A stretch of 44,762 nucleotides of DNA from an uncultured Phycisphaerales bacterium (lineage in GTDB: Bacteria; Planctomycetota; Phycisphaerae; Phycisphaerales; UBA1924): assembly GCA_937995595.1 (NCBI GenBank), contig CALKJW010000019.1, forward strand, positions 1-44,762. Direction: 5' to 3'. Below the pieces are notes generated by a model, which had not been told where the DNA came from, did not search any database, and saw only the letters and a list, made by a program, of their open reading frames with translations. This document shows, in pieces, positions 26,137 through 35,169 of this stretch (position 1 is the first letter of the stretch; the number at the start of each line of letters is the position of its first letter). The translations under genes were made by a program, and so were the position numbers.

Positions 26137-28818
26137 ATGCTTGGCAAAGCCATCGTCGCGCTCCTGGCAGGTTGGGTGTCCGTAGCCTCGGCCGCGCCGC
26201 AGCCCGAGGGCGAGCCGGCGACACCGCCGTCGCGCAACCGCCTGCTGTGGATCGACCCCGAGACCGGCCGCAGCCGGCTGAACTATCCCCCCCACCGGCT
26301 GGCCGACGTCCGGCACGTGCAACTGGTCCTCCGCATCGAGGACATGAACGTGCGCCGACTCGACGGCGTCGCGACCATCACGTTTGCGCCGATCGCCCGG
26401 CCGGTGTCGGACCTGACGCTCAACGCCGCGGCGATGCGGATCGAGTCGGTGACGTGCGCCGGCCGCGCGGTGCGGTTCCTGCACGACGCGGAGCGGGAGC
26501 AACTCGACGTGTCGCTCGACCCGCCGGTCGAGATGGGCGCGACCGCCGACCTGGTGGTGCGCTACAGCGTGACCGACCCGGAGGAGGGCCTGATCTGGTC
26601 GCCCGAGTCGGCGGCGATGCCGGGGCGCGCCGCGCAACTGCACACGCAGGGGCAGGCCGAGTCGTCGCGGTACTGGTTCCCGTGCTTCGACTTCCCCAAC
26701 GAGCGTCACACCAGCGAAGTCGTGGTGACGGTTCCGCGCGGGTACGAGGCGCTCTCGAACGGCAGGCTGGTGTCGCGCGTCGTCAACGAGGGGCGCGAGA
26801 CCTTCGCCTGGAAGCAGTCGCGCGAGCACGTGGCGTACCTCATGACGCTGGTGGTCGGGAAGTTCGACGTCGTCGACGTCGCGCCGCCGGGCTCGCGCGT
26901 ACCGATGCCCGTGTACGTCCCTCCCGGCTCGGGCCCGTACGTACAGGCGACCTTCGGCCGCACGTCGAAGATGGTCGCGCTCTACGAGCGCCTGTTCGAC
27001 GAGCCGTACCCGTGGGACAAGTACGCGCAGGCCGTGGTGTGGAACTTCGCCTGGGGCGGGATGGAGAACACCTCGGCGACCACGCTGGTCGAGACCACGC
27101 TGCTGGACCGCGCCGCGCTGCTCGACGGCGACGAGGACCGGCTGATCGCGCACGAACTGGCGCACCAGTGGTTCGGCGACCTCGTGACGTGCAAGTCGTG
27201 GGAGCACATCTGGATCAACGAGGGGCTGGCGACCTACAGCGAACTGCTGTGGGAGCAGTACCGCGACTCGCCCGCGGGCGCGCTCCGCGCAAACGACGAC
27301 GCGTACCTGTGGTGGGCGATGCAGGACTTTGCGCAGTTGATCGAGGCCGACACCGGCGAGGACCGCTTCGAACCCGCGATGGTGTGCAAGTGCTACGCGC
27401 ACCCGACCGACGTGTTCGACAAGAACGCCAACCCCTACCCCAAGGGCTCGGCCGTCCTGCACATGCTGCGGGAACGGCTGGGCGACGACTGCTTCTTCCG
27501 CGCGCTGGCGCTCCACCTCGACCGGCACGGCGGGAAGAGCGCCGAGACCTACGACCTTCGCCGCGCCTTCGAGGACGCCTCGGGCCTGAGCCTGCAGCGG
27601 TTCTTCGAGCAGTGGTCCGCACGCCCCGGCATCCCCAGGTTGATCGTGAGGCCCGAGTACCGGACCGACGAGCAGAAACTCGTCGTGAGCGTCGAGCAGA
27701 CCCAGCGCATCGACGGCGACAGCCCGGCCTACGCGTTCACGCTCCCGGTCTGGGTGCGGACGGACTCGGGCCCGCGGTGGCTCAGCGTCGCCGTCGATGC
27801 ACGCTCCGCGACCGGCGAACTGCCGCTGGCCGCGCCGCCGCGCGCGGTGGTCGTGGACCCGCGCCTGACGGTGCTGGCCGAGGTGCGCGTCGAGCACGGG
27901 CCGGCCCGCGAGGCCGCGCTGTGGCTGGCCCAACTCGAAGGCGGCCCGACCATCGCCGCGCGCGTGCAGGCGGCCGGCGCGCTGGCCGCGGCGGTCGCCC
28001 CGCGCGAGCGCGGCGCGCCCGCGCACCCGGACCTCGTGCCCGCGCTGCGGGCGCTGACGCTGACCGCGCGCGACACGCGGGCCCACTTCGGCCTGCGCAC
28101 GCGGGCCGTCGAGGCGCTCGGACTCCTCGCCAACCCTTCACGCCCCGGCGCGCCCGTCGCCGCGTGGCCGCGGCGCGAGCGCGTGGCCGACCGCAACGCC
28201 GCGGCCGCGCTGGTCAACCTGCTGCGCGACAACCCCGACGACGCGCGCGTGCGCCGCGCGATCGTCGAGCAACTGGCCTACGCCGCAGCCGAGGGCGGCG
28301 CGGCCGACGACGCCACCCGCGCGCAGGTGCTGGCCATCCTGAGCGAACGGTTCCGGCGCGACCCCTCGCCGGGGGTGCGCGAGGCGGCCGTCCGCGGCGT
28401 GGGCGTGATGCGCGCCCAGGACGGGCTGGCGCTGGTTCGCGAAGCGCTGGAGGTCGATTCGCACGGCGACCGCGTGCGCCGGGCCGCGATCGGCACGCTC
28501 GCGAACTTGGACGCCCCCGACGCGCTCGACGTCGCGCTCCGGCACGCGGCGCCCAACTGGCCGCAGTTCACGCGCGCCGCGGCGGCCGACGCGCTGGCGG
28601 CGCTCGCGACGCGCGACCCGCCACGCGTCGTCTCCGTGCTCGCCGCGCTGCTGAGCGACCGCGTGCCGCGTGTGCGGCAGGCGGCGGCCGAGGCCTTGGG
28701 CAGGATCGACGACCCCGGCGCGCGGGCCGCGCTGCAGCACGCGGCGTCAACAACACGCAGCCGCGAGTTCCGGCACGCCGTGCAGCGCGCGCTGGAGAGC
28801 CGCGAATCGCCCGAATGA
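26137..28818 (+). CDS. M1 family zinc aminopeptidase with HEAT-like C-terminal region
   Basis: The 893-residue protein begins with a signal peptide ('AIVALLAGWVSVASAA') and so is probably periplasmic. The M1 catalytic core has the substrate-binding 'GGMEN' (307-311), the zinc site H339-E340-L-A-H343 with E362 ('NEGLATY'), and upstream beta-sheet domains. From about residue 650 the chain is Ala-rich with alpha-helical repeats ('AAVRGVGVMRAQDGLALV', 'QAAAEALGRIDDPGARAAL') that read as HEAT-like repeats. It should remove N-terminal residues from peptides. It lies 41 bases after ccoS with its own promoter element, so it need not belong to the oxidase operon. Confidence 0.92.
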   Translation: MLGKAIVALLAGWVSVASAAPQPEGEPATPPSRNRLLWIDPETGRSRLNYPPHRLADVRHVQLVLRIEDMNVRRLDGVATITFAPIARPVSDLTLNAAAMRIESVTCAGRAVRFLHDAEREQLDVSLDPPVEMGATADLVVRYSVTDPEEGLIWSPESAAMPGRAAQLHTQGQAESSRYWFPCFDFPNERHTSEVVVTVPRGYEALSNGRLVSRVVNEGRETFAWKQSREHVAYLMTLVVGKFDVVDVAPPGSRVPMPVYVPPGSGPYVQATFGRTSKMVALYERLFDEPYPWDKYAQAVVWNFAWGGMENTSATTLVETTLLDRAALLDGDEDRLIAHELAHQWFGDLVTCKSWEHIWINEGLATYSELLWEQYRDSPAGALRANDDAYLWWAMQDFAQLIEADTGEDRFEPAMVCKCYAHPTDVFDKNANPYPKGSAVLHMLRERLGDDCFFRALALHLDRHGGKSAETYDLRRAFEDASGLSLQRFFEQWSARPGIPRLIVRPEYRTDEQKLVVSVEQTQRIDGDSPAYAFTLPVWVRTDSGPRWLSVAVDARSATGELPLAAPPRAVVVDPRLTVLAEVRVEHGPAREAALWLAQLEGGPTIAARVQAAGALAAAVAPRERGAPAHPDLVPALRALTLTARDTRAHFGLRTRAVEALGLLANPSRPGAPVAAWPRRERVADRNAAAALVNLLRDNPDDARVRRAIVEQLAYAAAEGGAADDATRAQVLAILSERFRRDPSPGVREAAVRGVGVMRAQDGLALVREALEVDSHGDRVRRAAIGTLANLDAPDALDVALRHAAPNWPQFTRAAAADALAALATRDPPRVVSVLAALLSDRVPRVRQAAAEALGRIDDPGARAALQHAASTTRSREFRHAVQRALESRESPE

Positions 28819-28825
28819 ACGCGGG

Positions 28826-30127
28826 CTACCTGGTCGCGCGCCGGCGGACGTCGGCCGCGGGGTCCGCGCGGCAGCCGGCCAGCGTCGCCGCGCCCACGAG
28901 GCCCTTGGCCGGCCCGCCTTCGGCCGCGGCCCAGGTCAGGTCGGCCAGCGGCCGGCCCGGCGACCACGCATAGGTCCATGTGCCCCGGGACGCGCGCACG
29001 TCCGCGCCGAGGGGCCCAAGAAAGTGCGCGACATCCGCGGCGATGGTCGCGGGGGCCGCGCCGTCGTCGCGCGTGCGAGCCTCGATGCGCAGCAGCCCCG
29101 GAACGCTCGCATCAAGCCCGATGAGCAGCCAGCCGTGCAACGACCCGCAGGCGCGGTCGAGGCGCGAGCGCGACTCCTGCCGCCACGAACGCACGCGGTC
29201 GGCGAAACGTTCGCGTTCGCCGCGCGCCAGCCACGCCGCGCGGGCCTCCAGCACACGCTCCAGCCGCACAAACCACGGCCAGCGAATCACGACGACCGAT
29301 GTCGCGCTCGCCGCCGGCTCGCGCAGCGCCGCGGCGGGCCAGTGTCCTGCCGCGATGTTCGTGCCGCGGATCGTGCGCAGGTCGTCGGCACGAGAGTTCC
29401 ATGAGACGTCGATGCGCAGCAGCGGCGGACCCTTGTACTCGCCGAGCCGCAGCGACGAGCGCGGCAGCGGGAGCGAGGGGTCGGCCAGCGCGACACCGTC
29501 GGGCGAGGCCCACCGCCCGTGCAGCATCACGGAGCGAACGTTGGCCAGACCCGCAGCGCGCAACAACCCCGGGAGCCGGTCGTCTTCGAGCGTGTCCGCG
29601 AAGCGCCTCCGCAGGGCGTTCACGTCGATCCAGACCTCGAACGCCGGCGGCAGGTCGGGCGCGGCCGAGTCCGCCCACGCACGGTGTACCGCGAGAGAAG
29701 CCGCGGGCCGCTCGTCGCCCTCGGCCGCCGGAATCACCTCGGGGCGCTCGGCGGTCGTGCTCGCCTCGATCAGCGTCCGGCCGTCCTCAAACCGCACCGA
29801 CACCAGCACCGCCTCGCGCCGCGAGATCGCGGAGCCCGCCGCGGCCAATGCGCCGCGAATGGCGTCGTCGATCGGTCCGAACAGTTCGACAATGCCCGCG
29901 GCGGTCTGTGCAATCACCGCCGTCTCCGCCGCGGCGTCCCCGGCGGGGCCGAGCGTGCGGCCGTCGATCCAGACCCAGATGGGCGCTTCGGCCGGCGCGG
30001 TTGCATCTCCAACGGTTGACCATCCCGCGAGCACCCCGTCGCCCGCCGCGTGCGACCACGCAGCGGACACGACACACACCAGCACGCCGAACCACCTGCC
30101 CGCTTGCTTGGCCCTGCCCGCGTTCAT
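28826..30127 (-). CDS. Secreted protein of unknown function
   Basis: I do not recognise this 433-residue protein. It starts with a clear signal peptide ('RWFGVLVCVVSAAWSHAAG') and is otherwise soluble, with moderately spaced Trp and no Cys pairs or catalytic motif that I can name. Its start, ATG 30127, follows a TACACT element by six bases. The stop lies seven bases from that of the convergent aminopeptidase gene. The codon use and amino acid composition match its neighbours. Confidence 0.7.
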   Translation of the reverse strand: MNAGRAKQAGRWFGVLVCVVSAAWSHAAGDGVLAGWSTVGDATAPAEAPIWVWIDGRTLGPAGDAAAETAVIAQTAAGIVELFGPIDDAIRGALAAAGSAISRREAVLVSVRFEDGRTLIEASTTAERPEVIPAAEGDERPAASLAVHRAWADSAAPDLPPAFEVWIDVNALRRRFADTLEDDRLPGLLRAAGLANVRSVMLHGRWASPDGVALADPSLPLPRSSLRLGEYKGPPLLRIDVSWNSRADDLRTIRGTNIAAGHWPAAALREPAASATSVVVIRWPWFVRLERVLEARAAWLARGERERFADRVRSWRQESRSRLDRACGSLHGWLLIGLDASVPGLLRIEARTRDDGAAPATIAADVAHFLGPLGADVRASRGTWTYAWSPGRPLADLTWAAAEGGPAKGLVGAATLAGCRADPAADVRRRATR

Positions 30128-30133
30128 CGAGTC

Positions 30134-30139
30134 AGTGTA
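30134..30139 (-). promoter_or_regulatory. -10 element for leaderless secreted-protein transcript
   Basis: On the minus strand TACACT is followed by six bases (GACTCG) and the ATG at 30127, with no ribosome binding site. Confidence 0.5.
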
Positions 30140-30167
30140 CCGCGCGAGGTCGGCATCGGCCGTCCGC

Positions 30168-30173
30168 TACGAT
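30168..30173 (+). promoter_or_regulatory. -10 element for leaderless glycosyltransferase transcript
   Basis: TACGAT preceded by GC ends nine bases before the ATG at 30183. Together with the element at 30134-30139 it forms a compact divergent promoter pair. Confidence 0.4.
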
Positions 30174-30182
30174 TGCCGCGGC

Positions 30183-31313
30183 ATGAAGGCACCGGGCCGT
30201 CAACCCGAGCGCGTTCTCATCATCCGGCCCAGCGCGCTGGGCGATGTCTGCCGCACCGTGCCCGTGCTGGTGACGCTCAAGCGGCGCTGGCCGAACGCGC
30301 GGATCGACTGGCTCGTGCAGGATTCGTTCGCCGCGGCGGTCGAGAATCACCCGGACCTCGGCCGCGTCGTGCCGTTCCCCCGCGCGGGCCTTGCGAACTG
30401 GTGGCGCTCTCCCGCCGCGTTCGGAGCGTTGAAGCGGTGGCTCGGCGCGCTGCGGCGCGAGCGGTACGACCTCGTGCTCGACTGTCAGGGGTTGCTGCGG
30501 TCGGGCCTGTTCGCGCTGGCGACCGGCGCACCGCGCCGGATCGGCTACGCCAACGCGGAGGAACTCGGGTGGTTCGGGCTCAACGAACGCGTCGACGCCC
30601 CGATGAGCGAGCACACGGTCGACCGGATGCTCCGGCTGGCCAGCGCGGCCACGGGGGACGAAGCGGTGCGCGACATGCGGCTCTACACCGGCGCGACGGA
30701 GCGCGACGCGGTCGCGGCCGATCCGCGCCTGTGCGGACGCGCGTTCGCCGTCATCGCGCCGACGAGCCGCTGGCCGGGCAAACTGTGGCCCGCGGACCGC
30801 TACGCGCGCGTCGCCGCGGCGTTGCTCCAAGAACGGGTCCGCGGCGCGCCGGGCTTCGACGCGGTGGCCATCGTCGGCACCCGATCCGAGCGCGGGCAGA
30901 TCGGCCCGCTGCTCGAACTTTCGCGGCGGGATGAACGCGTGATCGACCTGGTCGGCGCGACGAGCATCGCGCGGCTGCTGGCCGTGATCGAGGCGTCGGC
31001 ACTCGTCGTCGCCAACGACTCGGCCGCGGTGCACATGGCGGTAGGCTTGGACCGGCCCATCGTCGCGCTCTACGGTCCGACCGACGTCGCGCGGGTCGGG
31101 CCGTACGGGCGCGCGTCGAGTGTCGTGCAGGTCGTTCGCGACGGCGACGTGTTCGACCACAAGGACGGCGCCCGCGGGCGGGCCATGATGGAGCGGATCA
31201 CTGTGGAGATGGTCTTGGAACGGTGCGAGAGGTCGCTCGTCGGCGGCGCGGACGGTGGAACGCGAAGCGCGGGATGCGGAGTGCGGAGCGATGCGTGCGA
31301 AGAGCGGGTCTGA
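30183..31313 (+). CDS. Glycosyltransferase family 9 (heptosyltransferase-like)
   Basis: The 376-residue protein matches the ADP-heptose:LPS heptosyltransferase family. 'VLIIRPSALGDVCRTVPVL' near the N terminus is the family's opening motif. 'FAVIAPTSRWPGKLWP' begins the nucleotide-sugar domain, and 'VVANDSAAVHMAVGLDRPIVALYGPTD' is the C-terminal donor site. It probably adds a heptose or related sugar to lipopolysaccharide on the inner face of the membrane; the acceptor cannot be read. The last 25 residues are encoded by a GCGGAGTGCGGAGC-rich stretch and look non-conserved. The next gene starts 54 bases later. Confidence 0.9.
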   Translation: MKAPGRQPERVLIIRPSALGDVCRTVPVLVTLKRRWPNARIDWLVQDSFAAAVENHPDLGRVVPFPRAGLANWWRSPAAFGALKRWLGALRRERYDLVLDCQGLLRSGLFALATGAPRRIGYANAEELGWFGLNERVDAPMSEHTVDRMLRLASAATGDEAVRDMRLYTGATERDAVAADPRLCGRAFAVIAPTSRWPGKLWPADRYARVAAALLQERVRGAPGFDAVAIVGTRSERGQIGPLLELSRRDERVIDLVGATSIARLLAVIEASALVVANDSAAVHMAVGLDRPIVALYGPTDVARVGPYGRASSVVQVVRDGDVFDHKDGARGRAMMERITVEMVLERCERSLVGGADGGTRSAGCGVRSDACEERV

Positions 31314-31367
31314 GCAGCGCGGCCCTTCGCGACCGCGCCTTCCGGTCGCGCGGCGCGTGGAGATCCG

Positions 31368-31916
31368 ATGAGCGGTCGTCGCGCGGTCATGCGCCTGTTC
31401 GTCGCGGCGTACCCGCCCGCCGGTTCGGCGCGGGCGATGCTCGACCTGCTGCGCCAACTCGACCTGCCGGAGCACCGCGCCGTGTCGCCCGAGCAGGTGC
31501 ACATGACGCTGCAGTTCATCGGCGACACCGACTCCCGCCAACTCGACGGCGTGATGCAGTCGGTCGAGCGCGCCGCCGCGGGCATCGCGCCCTTCGACCT
31601 CACACCGCGCGAACTCGTGTGCCTGCCCGAGCGCGGCGACCCGCGCCTGGTCGCGCTCGCGACCGATGCGCCGCCGGGCCTGCTGGAGATGCAGCGGCGG
31701 CTGGCCGCGCGGCTGGCGCGGAACCCGCGCGACAGGCAGCGGTTCCTCCCGCACTTCACGCTCTGCCGCTTCCGCGCCGACGCGGAGGTGTGGCGGGTGC
31801 GGCGCGATGCGCCGCCCGCCGCGCTCCCGGTTCGTGCCGTGCGCCTGATGGAGAGCGTGCTGCGACCCGAGGGCGCGCAGCACCGCGAGGTCGCGCGCTT
31901 CGACCTGACCGGCTGA
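31368..31916 (+). CDS. thpR: RNA 2',3'-cyclic phosphodiesterase (2'-5' RNA ligase family)
   Basis: The 182-residue protein has both HxT/S motifs of the 2H phosphoesterase fold: 'VHMTLQFIG' near residue 45 and 'HFTLCRF' near residue 127. The opening 'MRLFVAAYPP' is typical of ThpR. These enzymes open 2',3'-cyclic phosphate RNA ends and can join tRNA halves in vitro. The ATG at 31368 has GGAG five bases upstream; the ATG at 31389 would also keep the whole fold. Confidence 0.9.
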   Translation: MSGRRAVMRLFVAAYPPAGSARAMLDLLRQLDLPEHRAVSPEQVHMTLQFIGDTDSRQLDGVMQSVERAAAGIAPFDLTPRELVCLPERGDPRLVALATDAPPGLLEMQRRLAARLARNPRDRQRFLPHFTLCRFRADAEVWRVRRDAPPAALPVRAVRLMESVLRPEGAQHREVARFDLTG

Positions 31917-31931
31917 GCCGCCGCGCCGTGT

Positions 31932-32915
31932 TCAGCGCCGGTAGCCCATCGGCTGCTCCAGCAGCGCGTACGCCTCGCGCACGACGGTCATGCCCAGGAA
32001 CCCCGCCGCGGCCAGCGCGGTGAGGATCCACCCCTCCGTCCAGTACCCTTGGCCGAAGAGCCACGTGCACGCGTAGAGCGCGAGCCACAGCGCGCCGTAG
32101 CGGCCGATCTTGTCCGCCGCGCGGGTGCCGCGGCCGAGCAGTCGCACGCGCCGCCACGCGAGGACCACGAACAGCGCGGCGAGCGCGGTCGGGCCGATCG
32201 CGGCGGTGGGCTGGACCCACTCGGGCCACAGGCCGCCCTGCCCGCGGTTGCGCGACTCGCCGAAGTAGAAGATGACCGCGCTCCAGAACGCCCACCCCGC
32301 CACGGCGAACGCGACGGCGCGGGCCGACAGCGCGGGCGGCTTGCGGCCCAGCGTGTGCACCGCCAGGCCGACCAGCAGCGCGTGCGTCATCACCAGCCAC
32401 ACCGGCCACACGAACCGGAGCGAGAGGTTCGGCACCACCATCTGCCCGGCGTAGATCAGCCCGAGCATCACCAGCCCGACCGCCGGCACGAACTTGCCCG
32501 CGACGTTGAAGAACAGGATCGCCCCCGCGACCAGCAGCGTCAGCAGCACGGCGCGCATGCCCAGCGGCGTCGCGCCCAGCACCGCCAGTCCGAACGTCAC
32601 CACCACCAGCGCGACCGCCGCGTCGCGGCTGAGCCGGCCGCTGGGCAGCGGCCGCTCGGGGTGCACGGCCAGGTCGCGCCGCAGGTCCACCACGTCGTTG
32701 AGCGCGGTGGCGAATCCGAACAGCCCCAGCGCGTTGCACGCGCTGCCCAGCAGCAGGAGCCACAGCGGCGCGGCACGGAAGTCCGCCGTGCCGGTCTCGT
32801 GCCCGCAGGCGTGCGTCCACAGCACCACGAACCACACGTTCGCCACCGCCGCGAACGCGGTCGTCAGCCGCGTCAGGTGCAGCGCGGGGGACATGCGGAG
32901 CAGCAGGCGGCGCAT
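31932..32915 (-). CDS. UbiA-type polyprenyltransferase
   Basis: The 327-residue integral membrane protein has about eight helices and the first aspartate-rich motif N73-D74-V-V-D77-L-R-R-D81, followed by 'HPERPLPSGRLS', the diagnostic UbiA stretch that binds prenyl diphosphate. The second Asp-rich motif is not evident to me. The family makes prenylated quinone, haem or lipid precursors; the acceptor here cannot be told. The start at ATG 32915 follows a TACGCT element by seven bases and ends a longer upstream open frame that has no matching content. Confidence 0.85.
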   Translation of the reverse strand: MRRLLLRMSPALHLTRLTTAFAAVANVWFVVLWTHACGHETGTADFRAAPLWLLLLGSACNALGLFGFATALNDVVDLRRDLAVHPERPLPSGRLSRDAAVALVVVTFGLAVLGATPLGMRAVLLTLLVAGAILFFNVAGKFVPAVGLVMLGLIYAGQMVVPNLSLRFVWPVWLVMTHALLVGLAVHTLGRKPPALSARAVAFAVAGWAFWSAVIFYFGESRNRGQGGLWPEWVQPTAAIGPTALAALFVVLAWRRVRLLGRGTRAADKIGRYGALWLALYACTWLFGQGYWTEGWILTALAAAGFLGMTVVREAYALLEQPMGYRR

Positions 32916-32922
32916 GGCGCAG

Positions 32923-32928
32923 AGCGTA
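32923..32928 (-). promoter_or_regulatory. -10 element for leaderless prenyltransferase transcript
   Basis: On the minus strand TACGCT, preceded by GC, lies seven bases before the ATG at 32915. No ribosome binding site is seen. Confidence 0.45.
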
Positions 32929-32993
32929 GCGGCCCTGTTGGTGGGCCGGCACTCCGTGTCGGCCGCGCGTCCGATGCTCCACCCGCTCCCGCC

Positions 32994-32999
32994 TACCAT
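32994..32999 (+). promoter_or_regulatory. -10 element for leaderless ribH transcript
   Basis: TACCAT lies six bases before the ATG at 33006, with only CGGCCG between them. Confidence 0.45.
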
Positions 33000-33005
33000 C
33001 GGCCG

Positions 33006-33545
33006 ATGCGAATGACCGAGCCCCCCTCCCGCGGCCGCGCCGCGCTGAACCCACCGCCGCGTGTCGCCGTCGTCGTCAGCCGCTACAACGAATCCGTCAC
33101 CGACGCGCTGCTCGAAGGCGCGGCGGAAGCGTACGGCGAGCGCTGCGGCGGCGGGTCCAGCGTCTTCTTCGTGCCCGCGCCGGGCGCGTTCGAGATTGTC
33201 GTCATCGCCGAGGAGCTCGCCGCGTGCGGGCGGTACGACGCGATCGTCGCGCTGGGGTGCATCATCAGGGGCCAGACGTCGCACGACCAGCACCTGGCCG
33301 CCGCGGTGACGCGCGGGCTGACCAACATCTCCGCGACGCGCCGCATCCCGATCGGGCTGGGCGTGCTGACCGTCAACAACGCCGGACAGGCGCGCGAGCG
33401 GGCGGGCGGGCGCTGGGGGAACAAGGGCGCCGAGGCGATGCACGCCGCGCTCGACACGCTCGCGGTGCTGCGGGCCATCCGCAAGGGCGCGGGGGCCGCA
33501 GCGGCCGGCTCCGGCAGGGCGCGACGCGCCCGGGGGGCGCGCTGA
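33006..33545 (+). CDS. ribH: 6,7-dimethyl-8-ribityllumazine synthase
   Basis: The 179-residue enzyme condenses 5-amino-6-ribitylaminouracil with 3,4-dihydroxybutanone phosphate, the penultimate step of riboflavin synthesis. The family motifs are clear: 'VVVSRYNESVTDALLEGA', 'PGAFEIVVIAEEL', 'ALGCIIRGQTSHDQH' with the catalytic His, and 'IGLGVLTVNNAGQA'. The last 20 residues are a basic, Ala/Arg-rich tail outside the fold. The stop overlaps the nusB start by one base (TGATG), a translationally coupled arrangement often seen for these two genes. No FMN riboswitch is visible upstream. Confidence 0.95.
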   Translation: MRMTEPPSRGRAALNPPPRVAVVVSRYNESVTDALLEGAAEAYGERCGGGSSVFFVPAPGAFEIVVIAEELAACGRYDAIVALGCIIRGQTSHDQHLAAAVTRGLTNISATRRIPIGLGVLTVNNAGQARERAGGRWGNKGAEAMHAALDTLAVLRAIRKGAGAAAAGSGRARRARGAR

Positions 33546-34096
33546 TGGCCATGCCGCGCGACATCTATAACGTTCCAAGAAGTCCACTCTCCGAAGAAGA
33601 GCGGGCGGTTCAGATCGCCATCCGCCGACTGGCGTTCCAGGTGCTCTACCAACTCGACGCCCGCAACGGGCAGGACCCCGAGGCCGAGCTCGCGACGATG
33701 ATGGCGCCCGAGGAGGACTCGGGTGACAAGACCGAGTTGACCGCGGACGAGCGGCGCAAGGCGTTCGAACTCGGCTCGGCGGCGTTCGCCAACCGCGACA
33801 AGGCCGACGCGTTCATGGTCGAGGCCGCGCCGGGCTGGCCGGCGCACCGGCAGGCCGCCGTCGACCGCGCCATCCTGCGGCTGGCGCACTACGAGATGAC
33901 CAGCGGCCGCACGCCGCCGAAGGTCGCGGTCAACGAGGCGGTCGAACTGGCCAAGGAGTACAGCACGGACAGATCGCCCAAGTTCGTCAACGGCCTGCTC
34001 GACAGACTCCTCAAGGTCGTGCTGGCCGAACGGGGCGGGGGCCCGGCGGAGGAGGGCGGCTCGCCGGCCGACGCCGGCACGGTGGAGGCCGCCTGA
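33545..34096 (+). CDS. nusB: Transcription antitermination factor NusB
   Basis: The 183-residue protein has the NusB helical fold, with 'AFQVLYQLDARNGQDPE' near the N terminus and the signature 'VDRAILRLAHYEM', 'PPKVAVNEAVELAKEYS' and 'SPKFVNGLLDRLLK' at the C terminus. NusB with S10 promotes rRNA antitermination. An N-terminal extension of about 25 residues and a charged insert ('PEEDSGDKTELTADERRK') make it longer than most. A 15-residue Gly/Ala tail follows the fold. It sits between ribH and ftsY. Confidence 0.95.
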   Translation: MAMPRDIYNVPRSPLSEEERAVQIAIRRLAFQVLYQLDARNGQDPEAELATMMAPEEDSGDKTELTADERRKAFELGSAAFANRDKADAFMVEAAPGWPAHRQAAVDRAILRLAHYEMTSGRTPPKVAVNEAVELAKEYSTDRSPKFVNGLLDRLLKVVLAERGGGPAEEGGSPADAGTVEAA

Positions 34097-34099
34097 GCC

Positions 34100-35029
34100 A
34101 TGGCGTTCTTCAAGTCTGTCCTCGGCAAGATCAAGGACGGCCTGACGCGGACGCGTGAGGTCTTCGCGGGCGCCATCCGCTCGCTGCTCGTCGGGCGCGT
34201 GCTCAACGACCAGGTGATCGGCGAACTCGAGACCGCGCTGCTGCAGGCCGACGTGGGCGTCGTCGGCACGCGCAGACTCATCGACGGCATCCGCGCCGAC
34301 TACAAGGCGGGCAGGATGACCCGCGGCGAGGACGTCCTTGAGTACATGAAGCGCGAACTCAAGGCCCTCTGGCCGCCGGAGGACCGCCGGCTGCGCGAGG
34401 CCCCGCCGGGCGCCGGCCCGACGGTCATCCTTGTCACCGGCATCAACGGCGCGGGCAAGACCACCAGCATCGCCAAGTTGTGCGCCACGCTCCGCAAACA
34501 GGACAAGCGCGTGCTGCTCGCCGCGTGCGACACCTTCCGCGCCGGCGCGGTGCGGCAACTGGAGATCTGGGGCGAGCGGCTGGGCGTCGAGATCGTCAAG
34601 GGCCAGCAGGGCGGCGACCCCGCGGCGGTCGCCTTCGACGCGTGCAAGGCCGCGGTCTCGCGCGGCGTCGACTACCTCATCATCGACACCGCCGGCCGCC
34701 TGCAGACCCAGGACCCGCTGATGCGGCAACTGACCAAGATCCGCTCGGTGATCGCCAGGCAGATCCCCGGCGCGCCGCACGAAACGCTGCTCGTGCTCGA
34801 CGCGACCAGCGGCCAGAACGCCCTGCGACAGGCCGAGGAGTTCTCCAAGGCCGCCGACGTCACCGGCATCTTTCTGGCCAAACTCGACGGCACCGCCAAG
34901 GGCGGCATCGTCGTCGCCATCCGGCACGCGACGAACATCCCCGTCAAGTTCATCGGCGTCGGCGAGACGCCCGACGACGTGCAGCCCTTCGACCCCGAGC
35001 AGTTCGTCGAGGCGATGTTCGCGGCGTAG
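34100..35029 (+). CDS. ftsY: Signal recognition particle receptor FtsY
   Basis: The 309-residue GTPase docks SRP-bound ribosomes at the membrane. NG-domain motifs are complete: 'GINGAGKTTSIAKL' (G1), 'DTFRAGAVRQLEIWG', 'DTAGRLQTQDPLM' (G3), 'TKLDGTAKGG' (G4) and 'VGETPDDVQPFDPEQFV'. It lacks the acidic A domain of E. coli FtsY and starts directly with the N domain. The gene begins three bases after nusB and has no terminator that I can see at its end. Confidence 0.96.
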   Translation: MAFFKSVLGKIKDGLTRTREVFAGAIRSLLVGRVLNDQVIGELETALLQADVGVVGTRRLIDGIRADYKAGRMTRGEDVLEYMKRELKALWPPEDRRLREAPPGAGPTVILVTGINGAGKTTSIAKLCATLRKQDKRVLLAACDTFRAGAVRQLEIWGERLGVEIVKGQQGGDPAAVAFDACKAAVSRGVDYLIIDTAGRLQTQDPLMRQLTKIRSVIARQIPGAPHETLLVLDATSGQNALRQAEEFSKAADVTGIFLAKLDGTAKGGIVVAIRHATNIPVKFIGVGETPDDVQPFDPEQFVEAMFAA

Positions 35030-35169
35030 GTCTGTAAGCAGCCCGACCGTGAGGGAGGGCGCTCGCGGCGCAGCCGCGAATCTCCGCCGAGTCAATCATT
35101 CTCCATTCTTCCACTTCCCCTTCACGCCTTGCGCCCCGCTGCGCGTTCCGGATTCTCTCAGCGCCTCCC

